Shown: in pieces, positions 1 through 8,195 of the stretch
Numbering within the stretch: position 1 is the first letter of the stretch
Layout of the letters: every line of letters starts with the position of its first letter
Source: CAYLPJ01 sp964385465
GTDB taxonomy: Bacteria; Planctomycetota; Phycisphaerae; SM23-33
Direction: 5' to 3'
Assembly (NCBI GenBank): GCA_964385465.1
Contig: CAYLPJ010000028.1
Coordinates: 1-64,000 of the forward strand
Length of the DNA stretch: 64,000 nucleotides
Program-made: the position numbers and the translations under genes
Notes under the pieces: generated by a model
What the model was told of the DNA's origin: nothing
The model's input: only the letters and a program-made list of their open reading frames with translations
Databases searched by the model: none

Positions 1-82
1 ACTGGAAGCTCCAACGCACAGCCTGACCCCGTGCCCATAATCTTCTGTCGCACACGCGCAGAGCGTTGAGTTTGGAATTCAA

Positions 83-111
83 TTGACGGGATCGGCATTT
101 GGGAGTAGCAT
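83..111 (+). promoter_or_regulatory. Candidate sigma70-type promoter of the first LEPR-XLL gene
   Basis: TTGACG at 83-88 (5 of 6 to the -35 consensus) is followed after exactly 17 bases by TAGCAT at 106-111 (4 of 6 to -10). It would give a leader of about 130 nt before the start codon at 248. This is a consensus match only. Confidence 0.35.
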
Positions 112-177
112 TTTTGCATTGTGCGCTCCGTTCTACTGGGGGAGGGCGGCGTGGCGACATGAGTGTGCTGAAGCGCG

Positions 178-244
178 GCGTTCTCCGAGGCGGGGCGTCA
201 TGACATTCGTGGGGTGGCAGTTCGCGCCCTAGAACGGAGAACGC
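178..244 (+). promoter_or_regulatory. Inverted repeat whose right arm contains the ribosome binding site
   Basis: GCGTTCTCCG at 178-187 is perfectly complementary to CGGAGAACGC at 235-244. The right arm includes the GGAG (236-239) that serves the ATG at 248. In mRNA the 10-bp stem with a 47-nt loop region would hide the ribosome binding site, so translation could be controlled by structure. The pairing is seen in the sequence; the regulatory role is inference. Confidence 0.4.
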
Positions 245-247
245 GCT

Positions 248-3200
248 ATGTCACCAGCGTCACGGTCTGTAAAGCGCCTTCGGGATCTCTATCGCTCCGT
301 TTTCTCCCGCATGCGTCGCAACGAGTCCCGGCTGGCCGACCCCTTGGCCGGCCGCGTTCGTTTCTGCGGCGTCGAGCAGCTTGAGCCTCGCCTGCTCCTT
401 TCGGGACTTGACAATCTGATCATTCCGCCGGCATTTGATCCGATTCCCTCACACTGGTTCTCACTCTCTCACGAAGAAGAAACCTACTCAGCATACCTCG
501 TTGAGAATACCGCCATCCAAGTGGACGACACTGGCGGCAGACACGAGTGGCACGAGGCGCAGGCACAAAGGTTCAACTGGCTGGTCCTGGATGACCAAGG
601 CAATGTTGTTCCAGACAGCGCGACCTATTCAGTACTAACAGAAGCTGCGCAAGGGGCTCTGCTCGCATGCACCAGCGCAAGCCCGGATGCTTTACGATCA
701 TACACTGCACTGTATGATGAAGCCTTGGCATGGTATCCCGTCCAATACGCACTGAATACATATGGCTATGCGGCTGCGCTTACGCTCCGTACCATCCTAA
801 CCGGCGGCAGTGGACTGATCAAAGAGACTGTGAAGGCATCTGTCAAATCTGTCGGGGCTCGTATTCTTCTGGAGGCCGCCAAGAAGGTTGGCAGCGACCA
901 CGTTGCATCAAGCACCGCGTGGCATCAGGTCGTCGTCGCTGATCTAGCTGCAGCGTCAGAAGAGATCAGCACGATGGCCGATATGAATCTCCGACCAGGC
1001 TATGGCAGCACACTAGTGTGTGCAGACATGGTGTCTTTCTACGCAGGCTATAGGGATGCGCTTGGCTCGGGCATGGGGAACTACTTTGCATTATCTCAGT
1101 ATCTGTCCAACGGGCTAGACTCATACATAGACAGTGTGATCAGCGGAATCGACCCGACTGGCGGGTATGAACTCGCCGACGACGTACTGAGCGATTTGCT
1201 AGGGCATGATGTGGCGGCTGAGGCGCTCGGGTGTTTGGGTTACTGGCCATCCATCTACGAATGCCAACTCAATGGTCTACGCAGCGGGGCTGAGATGACG
1301 CAGGCCGCGTTTCTGGACGCCAATGCGCCCGACGTAGTTGTGGAAGTCAGTAGCGACAAGGAGAGCTATGCAACAGATGAGCAGATCGTGCTCTTGGCTG
1401 ATGTGACAACGAGCGACGGTGGCCCGGTGGAATCGGCCTCGGTGTCGTACACAGTCGAGGATGCATTCTCGTCTGTCGTAAGTAATGGCTTGTGCGAGGA
1501 AGCCGAACCAGGGAGGTACCGCGCAGTCTTCAATGCCGGCGAGCTTGGAGCCGTCGGCGTGTTCACAATTACTGCCCTTGCTGAAGATGGGCCGTATGTG
1601 AAGGGGGACGCCTCGACGTCTGTCACTGTCGAGCACGCTCCCCAGATTGGACACGACGTAGGCGTGACGGGCGTGGCGTGGGCGGCAAGCAGCAGCATTC
1701 AACCGCATGAAGGCAACCTTCACGCAATGCCTGGGGAGAGTATCGTCGCTAACGCGTTCATGGCCCGCAACTTTGGCGATTATTCCGAGAATACCATTCC
1801 TGTTTACATGACGCTTTCAGGTCCAGGAGCTAGGCAATCAAACACGCGCTATGTGTCGCGGGGTGCCGGCGAGGAGTCGATGTGCTACGAGTCGCTGTCA
1901 ATTGACACGACGGACATGCCCGAAGGCGCTTATGAGTTGACCATAGCTAGCTACCTACCTGGGGACAGCGACGAGAACAATGATGGTGAATCCTGGCAGA
2001 TCGTGCTTGGCAATCCAGGGCCACAGCCGGGCCAATTGCCGTACGAGTCATACGACCTTTATCGTTGCCAACACACCAGCGGGTCCGCGACAACGCCAGT
2101 TGGGGACTTCGCCGGATACTCTCTAAGGGCAACCTATGTGTCGAACGAGATGGTGAACCTATACGACGGCGCGACGTTCCTCGGCAGTTTGCATCAAGAC
2201 GACGCCCCGACGGCGTTCGACAACGGACGGCTAATCGCATATCTCGACGGGGCCGCGTCATTCTCCGGAACCTACTTCATTGATCTGATGGTGGGTGTCG
2301 AGAGTACGTTTGTTCAGGACAATCCCATGCAGGTTGTCTACGCCCGGCCCGGGCCGACGAATTGGGGCTATGACGAGATTGATCCACGATACTGTGCCCG
2401 CTACGATTATTACCTGCCGTCGTTTGGGGCTACCAGCGATGACGTGTTTATGCTCGGCTGGGGCCCGAGGCTTACGCGACCTCAGGTAGATTCCTACAAG
2501 TATCAGTTCACGACGACTGACAAGCCAGACTCGTTCGGCGGCTCCTACGACAATTACGGGGGGGCGGTTTACACTACGAACGGAGACGGAACAGGACCGG
2601 GAACGATTCGTGAGTACTATGTATTTGTGCCTAGCACTAATGCGCCAGAAGGCGATTATAGCTTTCTTATTATTCAAGAGACTGATGCAAGTGTCGTAAA
2701 CGGTTGGTATAGGCTCGGCTTTGGACACTCAGTCCGGACAACGGTCGAGTACTACCGGGACCTTGCGATCAGTTCGACCACCACAAGTCCCGCTGGTGCT
2801 CTATCGGGCGACGTCGTGGAGATTGGCATCAATGTCACCAACCTGGGCGATGTGGCCCACAACGGAGTCCCCGTAGAGGTGAATGTCCATGGACCGGGAG
2901 GATGTGCTGTGTCGCTGGCGGCTACGCTCGAATCTATCCCGTGGCAGAGCGACGCCTTGGTTCAAGTGGACTGGGACACCGCTGGGCTGGCAGCCGGTAA
3001 CTACACGATCAGCGCCAGACTGGACGTGCCAAGGGACGCAGACACCCAAGACAACAGCCGCTCATTGAGCGTCGACTTGCTTCCGCCTCCATCTCCCCCA
3101 GCCTTGCAGGTGGCTCTTTCTCTCGACCAAGCCGTCTACGACCAGAATACCTCTGTCAACGCGACGGCGAGAGTCACTGACGATGCGAGTGACCCCGTGA

Positions 3201-6070
3201 TCGGAGCATCGGTCAGCTGGGAATTGATCCATCATGGCAGCGCCGTGACATATGGCAGCGGCGTTACTTCCGCACTTGGGGAGGTGGATGTGCCCGTACC
3301 GCCGTTGGCTGTTGTGGGGGAATACGAACTGAGGGTCGTAGGCACTTGCGTTGGATTCGATGATGGGGACGATTCCGAAGTCTTTGCCGTTCGGGACAGT
3401 ACGCCGCCCACCGTGCCTATACCCGTTACGCCCATGGATGGGCAGCCTATAAATGTGTCACAGCCTGCCCTGGACTGGCTGGATTCGACCGACGCCGATT
3501 CCGGCGTCGCTGGTTATCAAGTCGAATGTGATGGGATCACGTTCGATGTCATTGAGTCCCGCTTTGTCCCGTCCGAAGCACTTACAGAGGGCGCACACAG
3601 GTTCCGAATTCGCTCCAAGGACAGCTCAGCTCAGGCGAACCTAAGCGCATGGAGCGACGAACAATCGTTCGTCGTGGACCTCACTGCGCCGAGGATTATT
3701 CCGAGCGCTGAGGGCCTCCAACTGGTGGATACGTATCCGACGGATCACAATGCCAGTGCTCTCGCCATCCTAGACGGCAGGCTCTACCTAGCCATCAGCG
3801 AAGATCTGCCGGGGCATACCCCCGACTGGGAGAACTACGGCGCGCTTCAAGTCTTGGACATCAGCCAGCCTGAAAGTCCTGTTGGGTTGGGCGAACTTCT
3901 GCTGAGGGACGAAATAGATGATATCGTGGTACGGGGGCAGACGACATATGTAGCCGCAGGCAATTGGGGGCTGCAGATTCTCGACACGTCAGATCCGAAT
4001 GATCCCGTGGTGATCGGGAATTTCGACGAATGGGCCGGCTCCTACTCCATGGCCTTCCTCGGGATTGCCGTGGACGAGCCCTATGTGTATGCTGCGGACC
4101 ACTGGAAGGGACTCGTCGTTATTGACGCCACAGATCAGACTGCTCCACAGCACGTTATGACCAAACCATTCGGATACTATGAGCATGATGTGGAGGTCGA
4201 TGGTCAGCGGGCGTATTTGCTGCACGGATCGGGGTCACATGGTTCCGATCTGGAAATCGTGGACATAAGCGATCCAGCGGCCCCAAGCGTGCTGAACTCG
4301 GTCCATTTGCCCGCTTCCAGTCCCAGATTCACGTTCGCTGGCGGTTTCGCGTATGTCGTGGCACGTGATGCACATCTGTATGTTGTCGATATTTCCGATC
4401 CGGCGACGGCTTCTGTCGTCGGATCTGTTGAAACAGAAGCCAATGGTCAACAGGTCATCGTTTTAAGCAACAAAGCATACGTCGCAGTTGGAGAGGAAGG
4501 AGTTCAGGTGTTTGATTTATCCGATCCGACTGCGCCTGATCCCTTGTGGCTCTGCGATACACAAGGATTTGCGATGGACCTGGCCGTGACGGGAGCCCAT
4601 GTATACGTTGCAGACCGTGAGGGTGGGATAGCAATACTGGAGCACGGCGTGGGTACCGAGGATCCTAGCAATTCGCTCAGCATGCGGTTTGACGAGAATG
4701 TGTCGATCTGGTCTGGCAAAGCCGCGCTGACACTCCGTAATGACACGACTGGCACAGATGTTGACCTCGCCGAAGCGGGCTTCGCTTACGACCCGGTAGC
4801 CAACACCGCCTCCTGGGACTTCTCAGGCTTCCCGCATGGATCGCTACCAAGTGGACACTACAGCGGCACGCTGACGGCAACGGGAATAACGGACCTGGCT
4901 GGCAATGAACTGGACGGCGATGCCGATGGGGCTGCCGGTGGGGATTACGAGTTCGCGTTTGAGATTCCTGCGGAGGTCGTAGGCCGTCACGTCTTCTACA
5001 ACCACTCGGCTTGGGACGGCAACGACGCCGGGGTGGGCACAGATGATGATGCGGCCATCGCGACGGACAAGCAGGCGTTACTGCCAGACGAGACAGCTAC
5101 CTTCACCAACTACACCAGCTACAGCCGTGGCATCAACGGCATCATGATCGACGTGGACGGCTTGGCTGGCACTCCGACGGCGTCGGGCTTCGCTTTCAAG
5201 ACCGGCAACTCGAACGACCCCAGCACCTGGACAACCGCTCCGGCTCCGCTGAGCATTACGGTCCGTCCCGGCGAAGGTGATGGCGATAGCGACCGTGTGA
5301 CGATCATCTGGGCTGACAACGCCATCCAGAAGCAGTGGCTCCAGGTGACGGTGCTGTCGGACGCCGACGGCGGAAGCCTCGGTCTGGCCGAGGACGACGT
5401 GTTCTACTTCGGCAATCTTCCCGGCGACGCCACGGGCGACGGCGTGACGAACTCCATGGACCTCCTGAAGGTCCGGCAGAATTACCGAGGTCCGGCATCC
5501 GCCCATCCAGCTGCGGATTACAACAAGGACGGAGTGATCAACGCGATTGACCTCCTTGCCGTTCGGCAGAACTACCGGCAAGGCATCGATATGATCTCGA
5601 CCCCCGCCGCGCCGACCGGCATGGCGATGATGACGAGCACCAGCGATGCGCAGACAGAACCACTTTTGGTTGAGCCGGTCACGGCTCAGACTGCCCCAGC
5701 GGTTGAGCAGGTTCAGGTGGTAGTGGTGCCGACGAGCACGGTTCCCACTGCGGCGATCTCGGCAGTGTTCAGCCAGCCGGTGTCGGTCGCTCCGGCAGCC
5801 CTGGAAATCTTCAATCCCGTGGGGCGGAAGATCGAACTGCCTGCGTTCCAGTACGAACCGGTGACCCGGAAGGCAACATGGTCCGCGGCTGGGCTGACTG
5901 ACGGGCTGTACCAAGGCGTCATCCGATCCAGCGACGGGCTGTCGGACGGGGTCTCCATGGCTCGGGATTCTCAGTTCCGGTTCCGGCTGACCAGTGGTAT
6001 AATCTCGGAGTTCCAGCAAGATACGAACGGCGACGGGATCATCGACTTGCTCGACCTGGTCGTCCTGTAG
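248..6070 (+). CDS. LEPR-XLL multidomain protein with LVIVD repeats and dockerin
   Basis: A 1940-aa protein, probably exported and surface-associated. The start at 248 has GGAG eight bases upstream. The LEPR-XLL motif (EQLEPRLLLSG) lies near residues 44-54 after a basic N-terminus. Residues about 56-380 form a region I do not recognise. Then come an Ig/MG2-like segment, a CARDB-like domain (about 470-570), a second CARDB-like domain (about 836-945), an Ig-like and a fibronectin III-like module, seven LVIVD-type repeats (about 1156-1470), an SbsA/Big_5-like domain, a two-part type I dockerin (about 1726-1779) and another Big_5-like domain. The protein ends in a lone half calcium loop (DTNGDGIIDLLDL). 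The first 3 kb has visibly more A/T-ending codons than the rest of the window, which hints at a different origin. A hairpin terminator follows. Substrate and partners are unknown. Confidence 0.85.
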   Translation: MSPASRSVKRLRDLYRSVFSRMRRNESRLADPLAGRVRFCGVEQLEPRLLLSGLDNLIIPPAFDPIPSHWFSLSHEEETYSAYLVENTAIQVDDTGGRHEWHEAQAQRFNWLVLDDQGNVVPDSATYSVLTEAAQGALLACTSASPDALRSYTALYDEALAWYPVQYALNTYGYAAALTLRTILTGGSGLIKETVKASVKSVGARILLEAAKKVGSDHVASSTAWHQVVVADLAAASEEISTMADMNLRPGYGSTLVCADMVSFYAGYRDALGSGMGNYFALSQYLSNGLDSYIDSVISGIDPTGGYELADDVLSDLLGHDVAAEALGCLGYWPSIYECQLNGLRSGAEMTQAAFLDANAPDVVVEVSSDKESYATDEQIVLLADVTTSDGGPVESASVSYTVEDAFSSVVSNGLCEEAEPGRYRAVFNAGELGAVGVFTITALAEDGPYVKGDASTSVTVEHAPQIGHDVGVTGVAWAASSSIQPHEGNLHAMPGESIVANAFMARNFGDYSENTIPVYMTLSGPGARQSNTRYVSRGAGEESMCYESLSIDTTDMPEGAYELTIASYLPGDSDENNDGESWQIVLGNPGPQPGQLPYESYDLYRCQHTSGSATTPVGDFAGYSLRATYVSNEMVNLYDGATFLGSLHQDDAPTAFDNGRLIAYLDGAASFSGTYFIDLMVGVESTFVQDNPMQVVYARPGPTNWGYDEIDPRYCARYDYYLPSFGATSDDVFMLGWGPRLTRPQVDSYKYQFTTTDKPDSFGGSYDNYGGAVYTTNGDGTGPGTIREYYVFVPSTNAPEGDYSFLIIQETDASVVNGWYRLGFGHSVRTTVEYYRDLAISSTTTSPAGALSGDVVEIGINVTNLGDVAHNGVPVEVNVHGPGGCAVSLAATLESIPWQSDALVQVDWDTAGLAAGNYTISARLDVPRDADTQDNSRSLSVDLLPPPSPPALQVALSLDQAVYDQNTSVNATARVTDDASDPVIGASVSWELIHHGSAVTYGSGVTSALGEVDVPVPPLAVVGEYELRVVGTCVGFDDGDDSEVFAVRDSTPPTVPIPVTPMDGQPINVSQPALDWLDSTDADSGVAGYQVECDGITFDVIESRFVPSEALTEGAHRFRIRSKDSSAQANLSAWSDEQSFVVDLTAPRIIPSAEGLQLVDTYPTDHNASALAILDGRLYLAISEDLPGHTPDWENYGALQVLDISQPESPVGLGELLLRDEIDDIVVRGQTTYVAAGNWGLQILDTSDPNDPVVIGNFDEWAGSYSMAFLGIAVDEPYVYAADHWKGLVVIDATDQTAPQHVMTKPFGYYEHDVEVDGQRAYLLHGSGSHGSDLEIVDISDPAAPSVLNSVHLPASSPRFTFAGGFAYVVARDAHLYVVDISDPATASVVGSVETEANGQQVIVLSNKAYVAVGEEGVQVFDLSDPTAPDPLWLCDTQGFAMDLAVTGAHVYVADREGGIAILEHGVGTEDPSNSLSMRFDENVSIWSGKAALTLRNDTTGTDVDLAEAGFAYDPVANTASWDFSGFPHGSLPSGHYSGTLTATGITDLAGNELDGDADGAAGGDYEFAFEIPAEVVGRHVFYNHSAWDGNDAGVGTDDDAAIATDKQALLPDETATFTNYTSYSRGINGIMIDVDGLAGTPTASGFAFKTGNSNDPSTWTTAPAPLSITVRPGEGDGDSDRVTIIWADNAIQKQWLQVTVLSDADGGSLGLAEDDVFYFGNLPGDATGDGVTNSMDLLKVRQNYRGPASAHPAADYNKDGVINAIDLLAVRQNYRQGIDMISTPAAPTGMAMMTSTSDAQTEPLLVEPVTAQTAPAVEQVQVVVVPTSTVPTAAISAVFSQPVSVAPAALEIFNPVGRKIELPAFQYEPVTRKATWSAAGLTDGLYQGVIRSSDGLSDGVSMARDSQFRFRLTSGIISEFQQDTNGDGIIDLLDLVVL
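3715..4660 (+). repeat. Seven LVIVD-type repeats, probable beta-propeller
   Basis: Repeated units carry the pattern LQVLDISQP, LQILDTSDP, LVVIDATDQ, LEIVDISDP, LYVVDISDP, VQVFDLSDP and IAILEHG, each preceded by a (V/A)YVA-like strand. Seven units are counted by eye. LVIVD repeats are known to form beta-propellers in bacterial surface proteins, and seven is a common blade number. Confidence 0.7.
5425..5585 (+). other. Type I dockerin module
   Basis: Two calcium-loop/helix repeats, GDATGDGVTNSMDLLKVRQN and DYNKDGVINAIDLLAVRQN, separated by about 10 residues. D/N occupies the usual metal-binding positions 1, 3, 5 and 12. Dockerins bind cohesins; cohesin-like domains occur in the 8529-aa protein of this window, but pairing is only a possibility. 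Confidence 0.8.
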
Positions 6071-6083
6071 GAATAGCAGCAAG

Positions 6084-6112
6084 GCCCTGCGGCTCGGCTC
6101 GGGCCGCAGGGC
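6084..6112 (+). terminator. Hairpin terminator candidate after the first LEPR-XLL gene
   Basis: A perfect 10-bp stem, GCCCTGCGGC (6084-6093) with GCCGCAGGGC (6103-6112), and a 9-nt loop, 13 bases after the stop codon. There is no U-tract. Confidence 0.6.
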
Positions 6113-6208
6113 AATGGCTCAGATGAAGGAAGCTCGGGCAACGTTTGCCCGGTACAATGCTTAACGCTCATGCTCAGTAAACCAGTGGTACAAGAGAGGA
6201 GAGACTCA

Positions 6209-6820
6209 ATGCTCAAGAGCAAGAGAGAGGCCAAGTGGCTCGGGGTGCTCGTCGTGGCGGTTCTGGTGGTTCTTCCTGTTGCCGCCCAAGCGGCGGTAAT
6301 CGATGTGACGGTTGAGCCAGATAAGGCAGAAATCGGTGTCGGGGAACGTGCAACGCTCGTTTTCTACGGCCAGTTGAAAGGCCCGCAGGCGAATGCCGGG
6401 AATGGTTTGTTCTCATGGGCGCTTGACTTGGTTGTCAGCGATCCGACCGTGCTGACCGTCGACGCCGCTTCGGTTGATCGTTCCGGTTGGTGGAATGATG
6501 CGTCATCCTCCAGTTCGGGAACGCCGATGGCGTGGGGCCTGCAAGGCATCTACGACTCCGAGGACGACGACACCGAACGTGGACTGAGCGGCAAGGTGCG
6601 TCTGTTCAGCATCGATGTCATCGGCGCTGCCGAAGGTACAACCGACGTCTTCGTTCGTCCGGATACCTCCGACTTCGCCGACCCCGACTTCCAGACGTGG
6701 GAAGGCGACCTCGGCGGCGACTACGCAGGCGCTACGGCTGCGATCACGGTTCCCGAACCGGCGAGCATCGCACTGCTGGGCATGGGCGGCCTGGTGGCCC
6801 TTCGCCGCCGCAAGCGGTAG
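6209..6820 (+). CDS. PEP-CTERM sorting domain protein
   Basis: A 203-aa exported protein. The ATG at 6209 is preferred over an in-frame ATG at 6170 because GGAG lies seven bases before it and a classic signal peptide (basic start, then a hydrophobic run ending AAQAAV) follows at once. The body resembles a cohesin-like beta-sandwich (VDVTVEPDKAEIGVGERATL and similar strands). The C-terminus is a textbook PEP-CTERM signal: VPEPAS, a hydrophobic helix (IALLGMGGLVAL) and RRRKR. PEP-CTERM proteins are processed by exosortases, so the genome should encode one; none is in this window. A TACAAT -10-like box at 6153-6158 lacks a convincing -35. A terminator follows. The cohesin-like reading is uncertain. 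Confidence 0.9.
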   Translation: MLKSKREAKWLGVLVVAVLVVLPVAAQAAVIDVTVEPDKAEIGVGERATLVFYGQLKGPQANAGNGLFSWALDLVVSDPTVLTVDAASVDRSGWWNDASSSSSGTPMAWGLQGIYDSEDDDTERGLSGKVRLFSIDVIGAAEGTTDVFVRPDTSDFADPDFQTWEGDLGGDYAGATAAITVPEPASIALLGMGGLVALRRRKR

Positions 6821-6845
6821 CGAGACAGCAACACGAGACGAACAA

Positions 6846-6869
6846 GAAGCCCCGCTCCGGAGGGGCTTC
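6846..6869 (+). terminator. Hairpin terminator after the PEP-CTERM gene
   Basis: An 8-bp stem, GAAGCCCC (6846-6853) with GGGGCTTC (6862-6869), and an 8-nt loop, 26 bases after the stop. It could also serve the opposite-strand integrase remnant that ends at 6880. Confidence 0.65.
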
Positions 6870-6879
6870 CTCGTTCGCA

Positions 6880-7239
6880 TCACGCCACCCGGCTGTAGTA
6901 GTGGTTCAGCAGCCCGCCGAGCAGCCGGCGTCGGCCGACCGTCCTCGGCTCGACGTGGCCTTCCTTGCCTGGCTCTCGGCCGGCGCGTTCCTCGCGCTGC
7001 CAGCGACGATAGGTCTTGATGCTGACGATTCCCAGGGTATCCTCGACCTTATGGTCGACCTCCGCGCCAATCTTCATCAGCCGCCGCCGTTCGACCGGGT
7101 CCAGGATCACCCGGTTGCCCGGCAGCCTCTCCTTGAGCATCTCGACCTGGAGCTTCAGGAACCGGATATGGGCATCGCGGCGCGCCGACCACGCCTCATG
7201 AAGCAGCACCAGCAACGCCGTCAACCACTTGGGGAGCAT
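6880..7239 (-). pseudogene. Internally deleted integrase/transposase remnant (IS481/IS3-like, planctomycete type)
   Basis: A 119-aa frame starting at the ATG at 7239, which has GGAGG eight bases upstream; a longer in-frame start at 7254 lacks one. Residues about 1-90 (MLPKWLTALLVLL, DAHIRFLKLQVEMLKERLPG, LGIVSIKTYRRWQREERAG) match my memory of the helix-turn-helix N-terminus of planctomycete integrase-core proteins, which normally continue with a KxxRPR linker and a DDE catalytic core. Here that core is missing. After GREPGK the frame runs into RRRLLGGLLNHYYSRVA, which resembles the extreme C-terminus of such proteins. An internal deletion joining both ends is the simplest explanation. I saw no flanking inverted repeats. 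It cannot be catalytically active. Confidence 0.6.
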
Positions 7240-7439
7240 CGTTCGCGCCTCCATCCCAACCGCCGTAAGTCCAGCAATAGCAACAGCCCGACATTTTGGA
7301 CCATCTCCACTGGGATGCAAGAACCTGCTGCCTGGCGATCCGGTCGCCCCCGACCGCTAACCCCGAGTCTCTGACGGCTTTTCTTCATTTCGCCGTGCAT
7401 GGTTCAGCATTACGGGTTCCGCATGCACTGAATGCGGGG

Positions 7440-7858
7440 TGGACCACACTGGCCGACTCGGCCGCGTGGCGGACGTGGAGCGGCGCGAACCTGGGTTGGC
7501 TGGCCGGGCGACTGGCTGCATGCGGGGAGGCCGGCAAGGCGGGCCGGGGACAGGTGGTCGAAGTCGTCAGGACCAGGCACCTCGCCACCCCGAAGGCGGT
7601 CCGCGCGGCCTGGACGCGTGGCTGGCGGGACCTCTCAACTGCGCTGGCGGGGGAGCTGCCCCAGGCCGAGCGCGCGAAGTGGGCCGAGGCCATCGTCGGC
7701 GGCTATCAGGCCGACCCCAACACCTTCCTCGCCCTGGGTCAGGCCAGCGCTGTCTTGCATCGCGAGAAGCAGACGGCACAATCGTCGCCATTGCCACTGA
7801 AGGCAGGTGGGAGGGCGTGCGATCAGCAAGAGCTCTTCGTCTCCGGAAAACGTGGTAG
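7440..7858 (+). pseudogene. Degraded coding fragment of unknown family with a frameshift
   Basis: From about 7440 to 7760 one frame has strongly G/C-ending codons and plausible protein (for example WLAGRLAACGEAGKAG and AEAIVGGYQADPNTFLALGQ). Near 7760-7775 coding character moves to the next frame, which continues READGTIVAIATEGRWEGV and stops at 7858. Read together this gives a sensible C-terminal part of about 135 residues, so the gene is probably frameshifted and has lost its 5' part. I do not recognise the family. The long conceptual frame 7296-8183 ignores this shift and is not believed. From 7859 to 8195 I see no convincing coding or structure. Confidence 0.4.
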
Positions 7859-8195
7859 CAGACCTGTCTTGCAGGCCGTGAAGCCGCCGTGTTCGGGTCG
7901 CTTGATCGCGGAGGTTCAGTCCCCCATCACGGCCTTGGAGCACGAGGTGGGCTGGTCCGACGAAGCCGAGCAACCGATGCACGATCGTCTTCGCCGCGTG
8001 CGAACCAACGTCCGGGCTGCCGGACCGCGAGGGAAGGAGTTGGGCAAGCTGGCGTTGGCGCGACGCCGTGTACCCTCGGTTGGTTCGGGGCCAGCCGTAT
8101 CGGCCCTGAGCTTACTGAACTACCTTATCCATCGCTTTTCCCGCACGTGGACAAGCAGATGCAGAAGCCCCGGTATGTGTTGACTCGGGCGGAGG

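Noticed and set aside
7296..8183. Single 295-aa gene on the plus strand
   Set aside because: Coding character changes frame near 7760, and the ends are not protein-like; a degraded fragment fits better.
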